A stretch of DNA of 64,000 nucleotides from Salinisphaera shabanensis E1L3A (GCF_000215955.2 NZ_AFNV02000017.1:17501-81500); one strand, 5' to 3'; positions 38,099-48,163 are shown, counted from the first letter of the stretch. Notes: a model not told the origin generated them from the sequence alone. Program-made: numbers and translations.

Positions 38099-39316
38099 AT
38101 GGATACGCCTGCTTTCGATATCGTGGTTTTTGGCGCAACAAGCTTCGTGGGTCAGCTGACCTGTCGCTATCTGGCCGAACGTTATGGCGACGACAGCGAT
38201 GTGCGCTGGGCGATGGCCGGGCGCTCGAAGTCCAAACTCGGCAAGGTACGCAGCGAGATCGGCAACCCCGAAGTCGCCATGATCGTGGCCGACGCCAACG
38301 ACGCGGATTCGCTCGCAGCGATGTGCAAGCAGACGCGCGTGGTCATCTCGACGGTCGGCCCTTACGCGCTCTATGGCGAAGCACTGGTGGCTACCTGTGC
38401 CGATAGCGGCACCGACTACTGCGACCTGACCGGCGAAGTGCACTGGATCGCTGCCATGCTGGAAAAATACGAAGCGCGGGCCCAGGCCAGCGGCGCGCGT
38501 ATCGTCAACTGCTGTGGCTTCGACTCCCTGCCGTCGGACCTGGGCGTGCACTTTCTACAGAAACACGCGCGCGAACGCTTCGGCGCGCCGTGTACCCGCG
38601 TGAAAATGCGCGTAAAGGCGATGCGCGGCACCTTCTCCGGCGGCACCGTCGCCAGCCTGGTGAATTTCGCCAAGGAAGTGCGCGCCAATCCGGCGCTGCG
38701 CAAACAGCTGGCCAACCCGTATTCGATCTGCCCCGAGGGCTATCGCCCGGACGTACGTCAGCCCAATCCCAAGGGCGCATCGTTCGACGCCGATGCCAAC
38801 AGCTGGATCGCGCCCTTCATCATGGCGAGCTGCAATACCCGCGTGGTTCAGCGCAGCAACGCCTTGTCGGGCCAGGCCTACGGCGCCGAGTTCAAATACG
38901 ACGAAGCGATGATGACCGGGCGCGGCACCAAGGGCCGGCTCAACGCCTACGGGCTAACCGCGGGCCTGGGCGGCTTTCTCATGGGCGTGGCCGTCAAGCC
39001 CACGCGTGCGCTGCTGCAACGTTTCGTCCTGCCCGAGCCGGGCGAAGGCCCGAGCCCGAGCGCGCAGGAAAAAGGTTTTTACGACATGCGCCTGTTCGGC
39101 ACCACCGCAGCCGGCGAAAAACTCAAGGCCAAGGTCGTGGGCGATCGCGATCCGGGCTACGGATCGACCTCGAAAATGCTTTGCGAGGCGGCAATCTGTC
39201 TGAGCCAGCGCGGTGAAACCGAAGGTGGCTTCTGGACGCCGGCCACCCTACTCGGCGATGACCTGATCGAACGCCTGCACGAACGTGCCGGTGTGAGTTT
39301 CGAACTGCTCGACTAA
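38099..39316 (+). CDS. Saccharopine dehydrogenase-like / trans-acting enoyl reductase family oxidoreductase
   Basis: 405 residues with an N-terminal Rossmann domain (VVFGATSFVGQLTCRYL) and the SDH-like segments STVGPYALYGEALV and YCDLTGEVHW. The overall pattern matches the family that includes the mycobacterial trans-acting enoyl reductase. It probably reduces a lipid-linked double bond with NAD(P)H; the substrate is unknown. ATG 38099 is preferred because homology begins there; a TTG at 38054 is the upstream limit. Confidence 0.85.
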   Translation: MDTPAFDIVVFGATSFVGQLTCRYLAERYGDDSDVRWAMAGRSKSKLGKVRSEIGNPEVAMIVADANDADSLAAMCKQTRVVISTVGPYALYGEALVATCADSGTDYCDLTGEVHWIAAMLEKYEARAQASGARIVNCCGFDSLPSDLGVHFLQKHARERFGAPCTRVKMRVKAMRGTFSGGTVASLVNFAKEVRANPALRKQLANPYSICPEGYRPDVRQPNPKGASFDADANSWIAPFIMASCNTRVVQRSNALSGQAYGAEFKYDEAMMTGRGTKGRLNAYGLTAGLGGFLMGVAVKPTRALLQRFVLPEPGEGPSPSAQEKGFYDMRLFGTTAAGEKLKAKVVGDRDPGYGSTSKMLCEAAICLSQRGETEGGFWTPATLLGDDLIERLHERAGVSFELLD

Positions 39317-39337
39317 GCCGCAGACAAGCCCAGCCGA

Positions 39338-40831
39338 TCAGCTTGCACCGATTGGCTGGGCCAGTATCCATAAACCCGCCACGGTAAACGCCAGCATCAA
39401 GACCAACATCGGCAGCTGGCTTATGGCCGCGTGTCGACGCGTGGTAAAGACATCCAGCGCGATCAGGTGACTGATATATACGCCAGCGATGTGGCCCAGC
39501 ACGATCACGCCGACTTGCACATGCCAGACGGTGCTCGGCTCGGGCACATTCGTGCGCTGCCACCAGTCGGCCGTGCCGAACAGGTTCCAGCCAAACCCGA
39601 ACGGATCGGACGCCAACGGCACGATCTTGATCGCCTGCGTCTGGATGAGCGTGTAGTAGTGGCTCAGGTGATAGGCCAGCGCAATCGGCAGCAGCGCCGG
39701 CGCAAATCGACAGGCCAACGCCATGACCGAACGGCGGCCGCCGACCAGGCCACGCATCAGCGCCACGAACACCACGTACACCGCAAGATAGATAAACGGC
39801 GACGCCAACAACCATAGAATCTGCCAGTAACCGTACCAGCGAAGCAGCACCGGAAAAGCAGCCACCGGATTCGTGCCGACCCAGCCCGACAGCACGTTCG
39901 GATACAGCTCAACCCAGAACAGCCGCCGCCAGGCCTGGGTTTCGTGCAACCCGTCGAAAGCCGTGGAGGAGAGCATGAACAGGATGAAAAGCAACAGGCT
40001 GACGCGCTGAAAACGGATCTCGCGCAGTACCGCGAAAGGCGACCGCAACCTTGGGCGCAGGCGATGCGCAGGGCCGGAATGCGACCAGGCGAGCGGCGCC
40101 ATGAGCGCCAGCAGACGAAACATCACGCTAAACAGCTCGGCGTAGCGAAACCAGTCACGCGCCCCCGTCAGCCACACGCCGACTAGATTGAGCCCGGTAT
40201 AGATCGACAAGGCGATCGCCAGTGCGAACGGCGTGCCCGGCCCGAACAGCTCCAGCCATACGAGCGCCATATAAAACCCGAGCGCCGGCGTATAACCCAG
40301 CCGCGCGGGATACCGATACCGGCCGACCAGAAAGCCCTGCCAAAAACGCCCGATCGTCTCGGCCAGACCCAGCCAGGGATTGAGCCCCACTTGAATATCG
40401 CCGACCAATGCCACGCTATAGGTCATTCCCAACAGAAACACGATCCAGAACGCGGTCATGCTGAAGTTCGCGTAAGGCCCGGCCACGCCAAACAGGCCGC
40501 TCGCGATACACAGCCCGAGCATGCCGATTCCCAGCACTGCGCCACCCCAGCCGATCGCCCCCCGCGCCAGTGGCGGTTGGACGCTTCGCAACCGATGCCC
40601 GCTCGGCGCAGGCGTCGCGGCCGCACGACCGCTATCGGCCGTCAGGCAAAACACCATGACCACGAACGACAAGGCGAGCGCAGCACAGGCGCCATAGAGA
40701 TAAAGCCATACCGGTACCGGCAGGCGATAGACCTGCCCGAAGGAGTGGGCGACTGCCGGCAGCGGCAGCATCGAGCCGAGGCCAGCGATACACGAGGCAA
40801 CGTGAATCGCATGCTTTCGCCACGGCGTCAC
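39338..40831 (-). CDS. Polytopic membrane protein, fenitrothion-hydrolase-like family
   Basis: 497 residues with about 12 membrane segments and no soluble catalytic domain. Conserved-looking blocks are PAVAHSFGQVYRLPVPVWLY, LNPWLGLAE and AYHLSHYYTLIQ, which I associate with membrane proteins annotated fenitrothion hydrolase. GTG 40831 overlaps the stop of the cupredoxin-like gene as GTGA, so translation is coupled. Histidines sit near predicted membrane faces (AHSFG, HLSHYY, HVQVGVIVLGH), so a metal role is possible. Function is not established here. Confidence 0.65.
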   Translation of the reverse strand: MTPWRKHAIHVASCIAGLGSMLPLPAVAHSFGQVYRLPVPVWLYLYGACAALALSFVVMVFCLTADSGRAAATPAPSGHRLRSVQPPLARGAIGWGGAVLGIGMLGLCIASGLFGVAGPYANFSMTAFWIVFLLGMTYSVALVGDIQVGLNPWLGLAETIGRFWQGFLVGRYRYPARLGYTPALGFYMALVWLELFGPGTPFALAIALSIYTGLNLVGVWLTGARDWFRYAELFSVMFRLLALMAPLAWSHSGPAHRLRPRLRSPFAVLREIRFQRVSLLLFILFMLSSTAFDGLHETQAWRRLFWVELYPNVLSGWVGTNPVAAFPVLLRWYGYWQILWLLASPFIYLAVYVVFVALMRGLVGGRRSVMALACRFAPALLPIALAYHLSHYYTLIQTQAIKIVPLASDPFGFGWNLFGTADWWQRTNVPEPSTVWHVQVGVIVLGHIAGVYISHLIALDVFTTRRHAAISQLPMLVLMLAFTVAGLWILAQPIGAS

Positions 40832-41199
40832 TGCGGGCGAACTTCCAGTGCCGTCAATTCGATACCCGCGTGATGCAACTCGGCTGAGAAACGTCCTGCC
40901 TGATCGAGCACGAGCGTCACCGTCCGGGTTTCGCCGCCACGTAGCGGCCACGTTCGATCGTAGCCGTGCATGTGCAGTTCGTCGTCGCGATCGCTTGCGA
41001 TCTGTATCTCGAGTACAGCGCCCTTGCGCGCCGATAGCACGGGCGGGCCTGTCACACGTCGGCCATCCTGCACTTCGAAGGCGGCACGGACCCTATCGGC
41101 CCCGGTATCAGGCCGATCGGTGGGTTCCGGCACAAGCCACCAGGCCAAGGCGCCGAGTACGACGACATTCACAGCAAGAAAAATCACGGAACGCCGCAT
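40828..41199 (-). CDS. Small exported cupredoxin-like protein
   Basis: 123 residues with an N-terminal membrane anchor (FLAVNVVVLGALAWWLV). The rest is a beta-rich domain with a HMHGYD motif and a second histidine pair in AELHHAGIEL, resembling small cupredoxin-like domains. Classic Cys/Met copper ligands are not visible, so metal binding is uncertain. It precedes and overlaps the polytopic membrane gene, so the two probably work together. Confidence 0.68.
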   Translation of the reverse strand: MRRSVIFLAVNVVVLGALAWWLVPEPTDRPDTGADRVRAAFEVQDGRRVTGPPVLSARKGAVLEIQIASDRDDELHMHGYDRTWPLRGGETRTVTLVLDQAGRFSAELHHAGIELTALEVRPQ

Positions 41200-41376
41200 C
41201 GATAGCCCTCGAGTCGTTCGAAAATGCGAAACAGTAGATTTTTACCGTAGCTGGCTGACGAGCGGCGCGCTAGATTCGAGACAAGGTAAATTCAGCCCGC
41301 AACCTGGCCTATGCGCGGCTCAAACACTGCACAGACCCATTCGGGCTGCGCGCCACCATGTGTCGGGGAGAAGGTC

Positions 41377-44109
41377 ATGCGAACGAATGTCGTGCTCGTC
41401 TCAATATTGATCGCGGCACTGGTCGGGTTCACCGGCTGCTCGGACGATGGCACGGTCAACCTCCCAGGAAGCGCCGGCGGCGGCTCGGCGGGCAACCCCG
41501 ACGGGGACGGCGATTCGGGCGACGGCAGCGATGAAAAGGACGAAGAAGTCGTTGGCGCGCCGGTAACCCGTAATCGCTATGCGCTGAATAACCAGTGTTT
41601 TGCTATCCGCGCCAACGAACGCCAGGCGTACCTCGTACGCAACGACGAGGGCGGTTATCACGCCACCGCCGCTACGGCACAGGCCGGTGAACCGTTCTTC
41701 ATGAAGCCGGCCACATTGGGCCAATATCTGTTATTCGATAGCGAAAGCCGCTTATTGTCGGCAGCGGCACCGGCCGGGGCCAATACGCTCGACACCCCAA
41801 CCGACGCCAATATCTGGTCCGTGCTCGGCGTAGGCGATACGGTCATCTACCCCGCGACGCCGCCGCTGTGGCGCGAACCTGCGATTGCCGAACTCAATCA
41901 GTATCGCGAGTTCGACGACCCGCAAGCAGGCTACGAAGCCTTCACGCTCACAGCCGATAGCGACGAAACAAATCTTGCCGTCGATACGAACGGGCGTCTG
42001 ACCACGGCTACCGCGAGCCCCTCGGCGCCCGCGCAGAGTTTCACGTTCGCCAAACGCGAGGCCAGCGACTGCGCCGAATTCCCGGAAGCCCAATCGAACA
42101 CGATCGGCGAGACGTTCAAGGGCACCACCGCCGACGGGCGCGTGCTCGGCATGGCAGATGTGCATGTCCATATCAGTGCCACCGAGTTCCTGGGCGGCGC
42201 CGAATGGGGCGCCCCGTTCAGCCGTTTCGGTGTAACCGACGCCATGGGCGACGGCGCCGAACGTCACGGCCCGAACGGCAGCCTCGACGTGCTCGGCGCG
42301 TTCTATGTCGGCGACTTCGACGGCCACGACACAGTCGGCTGGCCCACCTTCAAGGACTGGCCATCCGCCACGGCGCTGACGCACGAGGCGATCTACTGGA
42401 AATGGCTGGAACGCGCCTGGAAAGCCGGCCTGCGTATCGCGGTCAACGATCTGGTGGAAAATCAGACCCTGTGCGAGCTGCTGCGCAATCTCAACGGCGC
42501 CAACCCGCTACGCAACTGCAATTCCATGATCAGCGCCAAGCGCCAGATCAACACCATGTATGCGATGCAGGACTATATCGATGCCCAGTATGGCGGGCGT
42601 GGCGAGGGCTGGTTCCAGATCGTGCTGGATCCGCAGCAGGCCCGCGATGTGATCGAAGACGGCAAGCTGGCGGTGGTGCTCGGCATCGAAATCTCCAACC
42701 TGTTCGATTGCAAGCTCAACTACAGCCCGCTGCGCACCCAGGAACCGTTCGAGGAAACCGGCGAAGGCGGGCTCGAAAACAGCTACGACTGCGCGATGAC
42801 CGACACAGGGGCCGACAACGAAATTTCCACCCAGCTTTCCCAGATCAAGGAACTGGGGGTGCGCCAGATCATCACCGTGCACGAATTCGACAACGCCTTC
42901 GGCGGCAACGGCCTGTTCAACGACCTGCTTCTCAACGTAGGCAACCGCGAAAACACGGGTGGCCTGCCGTCTGACGATCTGGCCGCTATTACCGCGTTCA
43001 TCAACAGCGGCGCGATCAGCCAGCTTCAGGACCCGACCAGCAACAATCAGGACGGCGTGATCAACCTCCAGCCCTTCGGCGGCCTGTCGCTGGGCGACTA
43101 CCTCACTGGCCTGTTTTCCAACCCGCCCGAGCGACCGACCGGCGAGTTCTGGACGACCTACGACTGTCCCGACGACGCCAATACGGCCGACTTCAAAGGC
43201 TATCTGTTCAGCGATCACGGCGGGATCATATTGCAGACCATTCCCGGCATCGGTCCGCTGGCCAGTTTTACCGGTCAGGGCGGACGCCCGGGCGGCACGG
43301 TGCCCTTCTACCCGGACACCTACCAATGCAACGCGCGCTGGCTCACACCCATCGGGCAATACGCATTCGAACAGATCATGAGAGCGGGCATGATCTTCGA
43401 CTTCGACCATATGGAACTGGAAATGAAAAACCAGCTCCTCGAGCTGGCCGAAGCACAGACGCCGGTGTATCCGCTGGTCTCTACCCACGGTACGTTCGGC
43501 GGCATCACCAACGATCAGGCCGAACGCGTGCTGCGCGGTGGCGGCTTCATCTACCCGAGCATGGACAACGGCCAGGATATGCTCGCGAAGATGGAAGAAC
43601 TGCGCGTGATCTATGACGCGGCGACCGCCGACATGGCCGATAGCGACAAACCGCTCTATGGCTTCGGTTTCGGTACCGATACCAACGGCCTGTCCAAACA
43701 GGCTGCGCCGCGCGCGACGATCGAAAGCGGCCGGGAAGTTCGCTACCCCTATACCCTCTTCTCCGGCAAGGTCTTCGACGAAATCGACGATTTCGACAAT
43801 ATTGCCGGCGTGGTGTTCGAACAGCCACGAACGCGCGCACCGGACGGCAACGGCCGCACCTGGTCACTGGATATCGACGGCAGCGCCCACTACGGCATGC
43901 TCAGCGGCATGGTCGAAGAAGTTCGCCAGGAAGGTAACGCCGAACAGATGCGCAACCTGTTCGACTCGGCCGAACATTTCTTGCGCACCTGGGAGCGTTC
44001 GCTGGAATCGAGTGCCGCGATCAACACGAACGGCTTCAAGATTCCAGAAGGCGTCCTGCGCGCAGCGCCCAAACCCTCGCTCATCCCGTCCACACTGGCA
44101 CGGCCGTAG
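41377..44109 (+). CDS. Large lipoprotein metal-dependent hydrolase, membrane dipeptidase (M19)-like
   Basis: 910 residues from ATG 41377 (GGAGAAGG upstream). The signal peptide ends in the lipobox FTGC, followed by a Gly/Asp-rich linker. A beta-rich region (about 65-230) precedes a probable TIM-barrel hydrolase with the metal motif DVHVH (H263, H265), and later FDFDHMELEMK and VSTHGTFGGI. The layout resembles M19 dipeptidase/amidohydrolase proteins, but the sequence is much longer than dipeptidases. Function is inferred only to the fold level. Confidence 0.65.
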   Translation: MRTNVVLVSILIAALVGFTGCSDDGTVNLPGSAGGGSAGNPDGDGDSGDGSDEKDEEVVGAPVTRNRYALNNQCFAIRANERQAYLVRNDEGGYHATAATAQAGEPFFMKPATLGQYLLFDSESRLLSAAAPAGANTLDTPTDANIWSVLGVGDTVIYPATPPLWREPAIAELNQYREFDDPQAGYEAFTLTADSDETNLAVDTNGRLTTATASPSAPAQSFTFAKREASDCAEFPEAQSNTIGETFKGTTADGRVLGMADVHVHISATEFLGGAEWGAPFSRFGVTDAMGDGAERHGPNGSLDVLGAFYVGDFDGHDTVGWPTFKDWPSATALTHEAIYWKWLERAWKAGLRIAVNDLVENQTLCELLRNLNGANPLRNCNSMISAKRQINTMYAMQDYIDAQYGGRGEGWFQIVLDPQQARDVIEDGKLAVVLGIEISNLFDCKLNYSPLRTQEPFEETGEGGLENSYDCAMTDTGADNEISTQLSQIKELGVRQIITVHEFDNAFGGNGLFNDLLLNVGNRENTGGLPSDDLAAITAFINSGAISQLQDPTSNNQDGVINLQPFGGLSLGDYLTGLFSNPPERPTGEFWTTYDCPDDANTADFKGYLFSDHGGIILQTIPGIGPLASFTGQGGRPGGTVPFYPDTYQCNARWLTPIGQYAFEQIMRAGMIFDFDHMELEMKNQLLELAEAQTPVYPLVSTHGTFGGITNDQAERVLRGGGFIYPSMDNGQDMLAKMEELRVIYDAATADMADSDKPLYGFGFGTDTNGLSKQAAPRATIESGREVRYPYTLFSGKVFDEIDDFDNIAGVVFEQPRTRAPDGNGRTWSLDIDGSAHYGMLSGMVEEVRQEGNAEQMRNLFDSAEHFLRTWERSLESSAAINTNGFKIPEGVLRAAPKPSLIPSTLARP

Positions 44110-44165
44110 GCCGTATCAACTGCGCGACACTTGCGGCATACCGGCGCCCGGCAGCGAAAGCTCAG

Positions 44166-45701
44166 TCAATAATATTCGTAGGCGCCGAAGTCGGTCGTAT
44201 CGGCGCGCCTGCCGTTATAGCCGGTATCGCGCAGGGCACGTTCGTTGCGCCCGCGTGGCACGACGAGCGGACCTGTTTGTTGGCGCAGGGCGAAATCCGG
44301 CACATAGCGCGCCGACGCGATGCGCGGATGGCCAAACAGCGATTCGCGATCGTTACCCGATACACGCGCGTACCCACCCATGTCGTCGTAGTGCTTGGCG
44401 CGCCATTGCCACTGGCCGGCATAACGGCCGGCTTCGGTATAGAAAAGATTGCGATCGCTGCTCAGCGGCTGCGTGGTGGAGTCGACGTAGTAGTTGATGA
44501 ATACGGCCTGGGCGTTGGCATAGACGATGTTGTTCTCGAACACGTTGTCGCGTGCGTTGTATTGGATGACCACCTCGCCACCCCAACTCATGGCGGTGTC
44601 ATTCTTGTAAAAGGTGTTGTGGACGATCCGGCAATCCACGGTCCCGCCTACGTCCGGCGCATAACCCCCGATCGACAAACCGACGCTGCGATTGTTGTAG
44701 ATGAGGTTGTTGCGCACCACCACGTCGCGTGTCGCATGCCCGCCATGCTCGCTGGCCAGCTCGATACCGATGTCGTTGGCGAACACTCGATTGCGCTCGA
44801 TCACGATATCCCGGCCGCCGTCGACATAAATGCCGCCCGCCGCCATTTCGCCGTCCGGGTAGGCACTGTTGGCGCTGGAGGTGATGTTGTAGACGGTGTT
44901 GTCGGCGATGACGCCATTGCGCGCGATATCGACGGCGGGATCGCGCGCCATGCCTTCATGGCCAATCACGTCGATACCGATATTGTTGTTGTCGTGCACG
45001 GCGTTGCCGACGACTTCGAAGTCAGTCACGTTGCCGTTGATCGAAATCGACTCGCTGCAGCCGGTCTTGAGCCGGGTGACTTCATTGCCCGCGATACGAA
45101 TATCGCGCAGCGGCGCGTCTGAACGCCGGCCATAGACCGCGATACCCAGGGCATTGCCGTCGCAGCCACTCTTGCGCGTTTCGATCGCGCTGATGTGGTT
45201 GTCGATCAACTCGATATGCGCGCCCGCGCCGGTCACGAAGATGCCCATCGGCACCGATTCGTCATCGGAATGAAAATTGGCGATCTGCAGCCCCTGTATG
45301 CGTACATAGCTGCGATCGGCAACGGTAATCAACCCCTGCTCGCCGTGGGCCACACGCAGGCCGCTGCCGTCGATAACCGCCGTTTCAAACGGATAGTTGC
45401 GCAAGGTGATCATGCCGTTTTCGCGCGACCCCGAGCGCGGCATGCGTACCGCTTCGCGATAGCGGCCTGCGCGCAGATAGACCGTATCGCCTGCATGAGC
45501 ATGGCGCAGCGCAAACTCGATACTTCGCCACGGCGCCCGCTGGCTACCGGCGTTGTCGTTGTTGCCGTGCGGCGCCACATAGTATTCCGCCGCATGGCTG
45601 GCCGCGGTAATGCACAGACACAGCACGCTGGCAGCCACGGCTTTCAGGGCCAGGCGCATCAGGCCGGGCGTGCGAGGGTTGTAACGGGACTCGGTCTGCA
45701 T
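44166..45701 (-). CDS. Secreted right-handed parallel beta-helix protein
   Basis: 511 residues with a signal peptide ending SHAA, then a pectate-lyase-like opening (EYYVAPHGNNDNAGSQRAPW, DUF1565-like, and GDTVYLRAGRYREAV). Repeated Asn-rich rungs follow, such as VVRNNLIYNNRSVGLSIGG. This points to a right-handed beta-helix of polysaccharide lyase or epimerase type. No catalytic residues can be assigned. The ATG at 45701 gives a 14-residue longer signal n-region than ATG 45659; either may be used. Confidence 0.82.
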   Translation of the reverse strand: MQTESRYNPRTPGLMRLALKAVAASVLCLCITAASHAAEYYVAPHGNNDNAGSQRAPWRSIEFALRHAHAGDTVYLRAGRYREAVRMPRSGSRENGMITLRNYPFETAVIDGSGLRVAHGEQGLITVADRSYVRIQGLQIANFHSDDESVPMGIFVTGAGAHIELIDNHISAIETRKSGCDGNALGIAVYGRRSDAPLRDIRIAGNEVTRLKTGCSESISINGNVTDFEVVGNAVHDNNNIGIDVIGHEGMARDPAVDIARNGVIADNTVYNITSSANSAYPDGEMAAGGIYVDGGRDIVIERNRVFANDIGIELASEHGGHATRDVVVRNNLIYNNRSVGLSIGGYAPDVGGTVDCRIVHNTFYKNDTAMSWGGEVVIQYNARDNVFENNIVYANAQAVFINYYVDSTTQPLSSDRNLFYTEAGRYAGQWQWRAKHYDDMGGYARVSGNDRESLFGHPRIASARYVPDFALRQQTGPLVVPRGRNERALRDTGYNGRRADTTDFGAYEYY

Positions 45702-45832
45702 GGCATACGCATCGCATGGTGAACGAAAACGACGCGGTGCATAATCCGGATGCTGCGCTACAACGCGTCGTGACTGTTCCTATCGACCGGCCGGCGCAGT
45801 GCTTTACCGACGCGACGGCCGCACGAGTCGAT

Positions 45833-46273
45833 ATGAAACGTTTCCTGCTTCCAATCGCCATTGCGCTCGTACTGATCGTGGGCGGCGAACGTCTGTTAGA
45901 CGATACGCAACCCGGCCCTGCGATCGAACAGTCGCGCCGCGCACCGGATGCGATCGCCCGCGCCTTTCGCAACCAGGCCGACAACGTCGCAGTCGCCGGC
46001 GAAGGCGAGGTGCAATCGATCCTTGCCGACGATACTCGTGGCAGCCAACACCAGCGTTTCATTCTGCGGCTTTCGAGCGGCCAAACGATCTTGATCGCCC
46101 ACAACATCGATATCGCGCCGCGCCTGCCGCAACTCGACCGTGGCGATCGCGTGCGCTTTAACGGCATATACGAATGGAACGCCAAAGGCGGCGTCGTGCA
46201 CTGGACCCACCATGACCCGCAAGGCCGGCATGCCGGCGGCTGGCTCGAGTATCGCGGCCAACGCTACGACTGA
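45833..46273 (+). CDS. DUF3465 family exported protein
   Basis: 146 residues from ATG 45833, with an N-terminal hydrophobic signal or anchor (FLLPIAIALVLIVGG). The C-terminal part matches DUF3465: GEGEVQSILADDTRGSQHQR, then RGDRVRFNGIYEWNAKGGVVHW and WLEYRGQRYD. The fold is probably OB-like. Function unknown. The frame opens at 45716, but the earlier part does not look coding. The epoxide-hydrolase-like gene follows. Confidence 0.85.
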   Translation: MKRFLLPIAIALVLIVGGERLLDDTQPGPAIEQSRRAPDAIARAFRNQADNVAVAGEGEVQSILADDTRGSQHQRFILRLSSGQTILIAHNIDIAPRLPQLDRGDRVRFNGIYEWNAKGGVVHWTHHDPQGRHAGGWLEYRGQRYD

Positions 46274-46337
46274 CACAACAACGACGCAATCGTCTTCGCG
46301 TAAGCTCGCAGGCAAATCATTACAAGAAGGAGCCTGC

Positions 46338-47231
46338 ATGGCAGCGACGGAAACCCGGATGATCAAAACCGAGCGCGGGCGTTTTAACGTACGCCTCGCC
46401 GGCGCCGAGACCGGCCCGGTGATCGTTATGGTGCACGGCTGGCCGGAAAGCAGCTATTGCTGGCAAGGCGTAGCCGCACACCTGCCCGACCACTACCGAT
46501 TGATCATGCCGGACCTACGTGGCCTCGGTGATTCCGAGCGCACGCTCGACGACGCGGCGTACACCAAACAGGCACTCGCCGCCGACATGCTCGGCCTGCT
46601 CGATACGCTCGGTGTGGAGACATTCAATCTGGTCGGCCACGACTGGGGCGGCGCCGTCGCCCAGGAAATGGCGCTTGCCGCGCCCGAGCGGGTACACCGA
46701 CTGGTGATTCTCAATATTCATGTCATCACCAACGCACGGGGCAATGCCGCGGCCCAGGCACAGTTACGCAACTCGGGCGGGCGCTCGTTCTGGTACCAGT
46801 TCTTCCAGACCGAGCCGCATCTTCCCGAGGCCATGATCCCGGGCAACGAGGAGGTCTGGCTGGGCCATTTCCTGAAAACCTGGACGCGTGAAGCGTTTCC
46901 TGCCGCCGCGTTCGAGGAATATGTCCGCTGTTATGCCATTGCGCATACGCCGGCAACCGGCGCTGCCTACTATCGCTGCTACAAGCCCGATACGGCCCGC
47001 TGGGCCGAGATCGCCGGCACGCGTTTCGCCATGCCAGGGCTTTATATCTACGGTCAGCACGACCCGGTCATCATTGAGCCGTTCACCCGCCATCTCGACG
47101 ATGTATTCGACGATATCCGCCTCGAAACGCTCGATGCGGCACATTTCGTCCAGGAAGAGCGCCCCCGCGAGGTGGCCGCATTGATTGCAGAATTCGTCGG
47201 TCAGAATGACCACGACATGAAAGGCGCCTGA
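46338..47231 (+). CDS. Alpha/beta hydrolase, epoxide-hydrolase-like
   Basis: 297 residues from ATG 46338 with AAGGAG upstream. The oxyanion-hole motif HGWPESSYCW and the nucleophile elbow GHDWGG (D102) mark the epoxide hydrolase / haloalkane dehalogenase branch, where aspartate is the nucleophile. The catalytic histidine is H269 (DAAHFVQEE). The HGxP motif favours an epoxide hydrolase. The substrate is unknown. Confidence 0.87.
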   Translation: MAATETRMIKTERGRFNVRLAGAETGPVIVMVHGWPESSYCWQGVAAHLPDHYRLIMPDLRGLGDSERTLDDAAYTKQALAADMLGLLDTLGVETFNLVGHDWGGAVAQEMALAAPERVHRLVILNIHVITNARGNAAAQAQLRNSGGRSFWYQFFQTEPHLPEAMIPGNEEVWLGHFLKTWTREAFPAAAFEEYVRCYAIAHTPATGAAYYRCYKPDTARWAEIAGTRFAMPGLYIYGQHDPVIIEPFTRHLDDVFDDIRLETLDAAHFVQEERPREVAALIAEFVGQNDHDMKGA

Positions 47232-47327
47232 CCATAGTTCCTTCGCCTTTCAGGCTACGCGCTGCTACGGATAGGCGCTCTGGGAGTGCCGGCATAGACT
47301 CGATTGCCCAACGGTTGGAGTAATGTC

Positions 47328-48125
47328 ATGGCGAGTACAACCTCTACGAGCGAACCACGGCTTGAAGCACTGGCGCAGCGCTACGGTTTCAGCGTCGAGG
47401 CGGTGCATGTTCTGAACAAGGCGGTTATACAAGGGCATGGCAACATGGCCAGCTTCAACCACCCGGAACTCGGGGGCGCCGGCCAATGGATGCGCGGTGG
47501 CCTGTTGATGATCGAAGACGCGTTCAATCATGAGCTCAAGGCACGGGTGGACGCGCTGTGCCATGCCCTGGGCGAATGCGTGGACAAGCCCGGCGCCAGC
47601 CCTACCGCGTTTGCGCGCCAGCGCCAGTCCCAGACCCAGTCCAGCGCTGACGGCGACGATAACGTGTTCGAATACGCCGGATCGCCGAGCAGTGGCGCAT
47701 GGTGGCCCGAGGCGCTGGGCCAACCGAACGCGACCGGGCAACAGAACGATCTGCACTATGCGTATTTCGCGGCCCCGCAACGGTTGGCGATACGCATGGG
47801 CGATCGCATCAGCATTCACGATACCGGCGACCACCGTATTACCGGGGTATCACAGCAACAGGGCAACAGCCTGTTGAGCCTGAGCTTCACCAGCCAGCAT
47901 GGCCCGGTCGCGCTGGCCAGCTTGCCGGTGGTTCAGCGTTTTGGATCGGGCAATGCCGCTCCCGAACACGTATCTCGTGCGCCGCAAGCCAGCACGCAAG
48001 CCGGGGCGGCTGACGATGCCCACATCTTTGACGCCATCGAGCGCCTGGGCGATCTGAAGTCCAAGGGATTGTTGAGTGAGGACGAATTCGCGGCCAAGAA
48101 ACAGGAACTCCTCGCACGTCTGTAA
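47328..48125 (+). CDS. Protein with C-terminal SHOCT domain
   Basis: 265 residues from ATG 47328 (GGAG seven bases upstream). A central beta-rich stretch (about 115-200) follows an unrecognised helical N-terminus. The final 35 residues (AIERLGDLKSKGLLSEDEF to LLARL) are a SHOCT motif, a short helical domain found at protein ends. No signal peptide or catalytic motif is seen. Function unknown. Confidence 0.72.
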   Translation: MASTTSTSEPRLEALAQRYGFSVEAVHVLNKAVIQGHGNMASFNHPELGGAGQWMRGGLLMIEDAFNHELKARVDALCHALGECVDKPGASPTAFARQRQSQTQSSADGDDNVFEYAGSPSSGAWWPEALGQPNATGQQNDLHYAYFAAPQRLAIRMGDRISIHDTGDHRITGVSQQQGNSLLSLSFTSQHGPVALASLPVVQRFGSGNAAPEHVSRAPQASTQAGAADDAHIFDAIERLGDLKSKGLLSEDEFAAKKQELLARL

Positions 48126-48163
48126 AGCCCCCGCCGCAAGCGTGCCGCTGATGTGAAAGCGCG

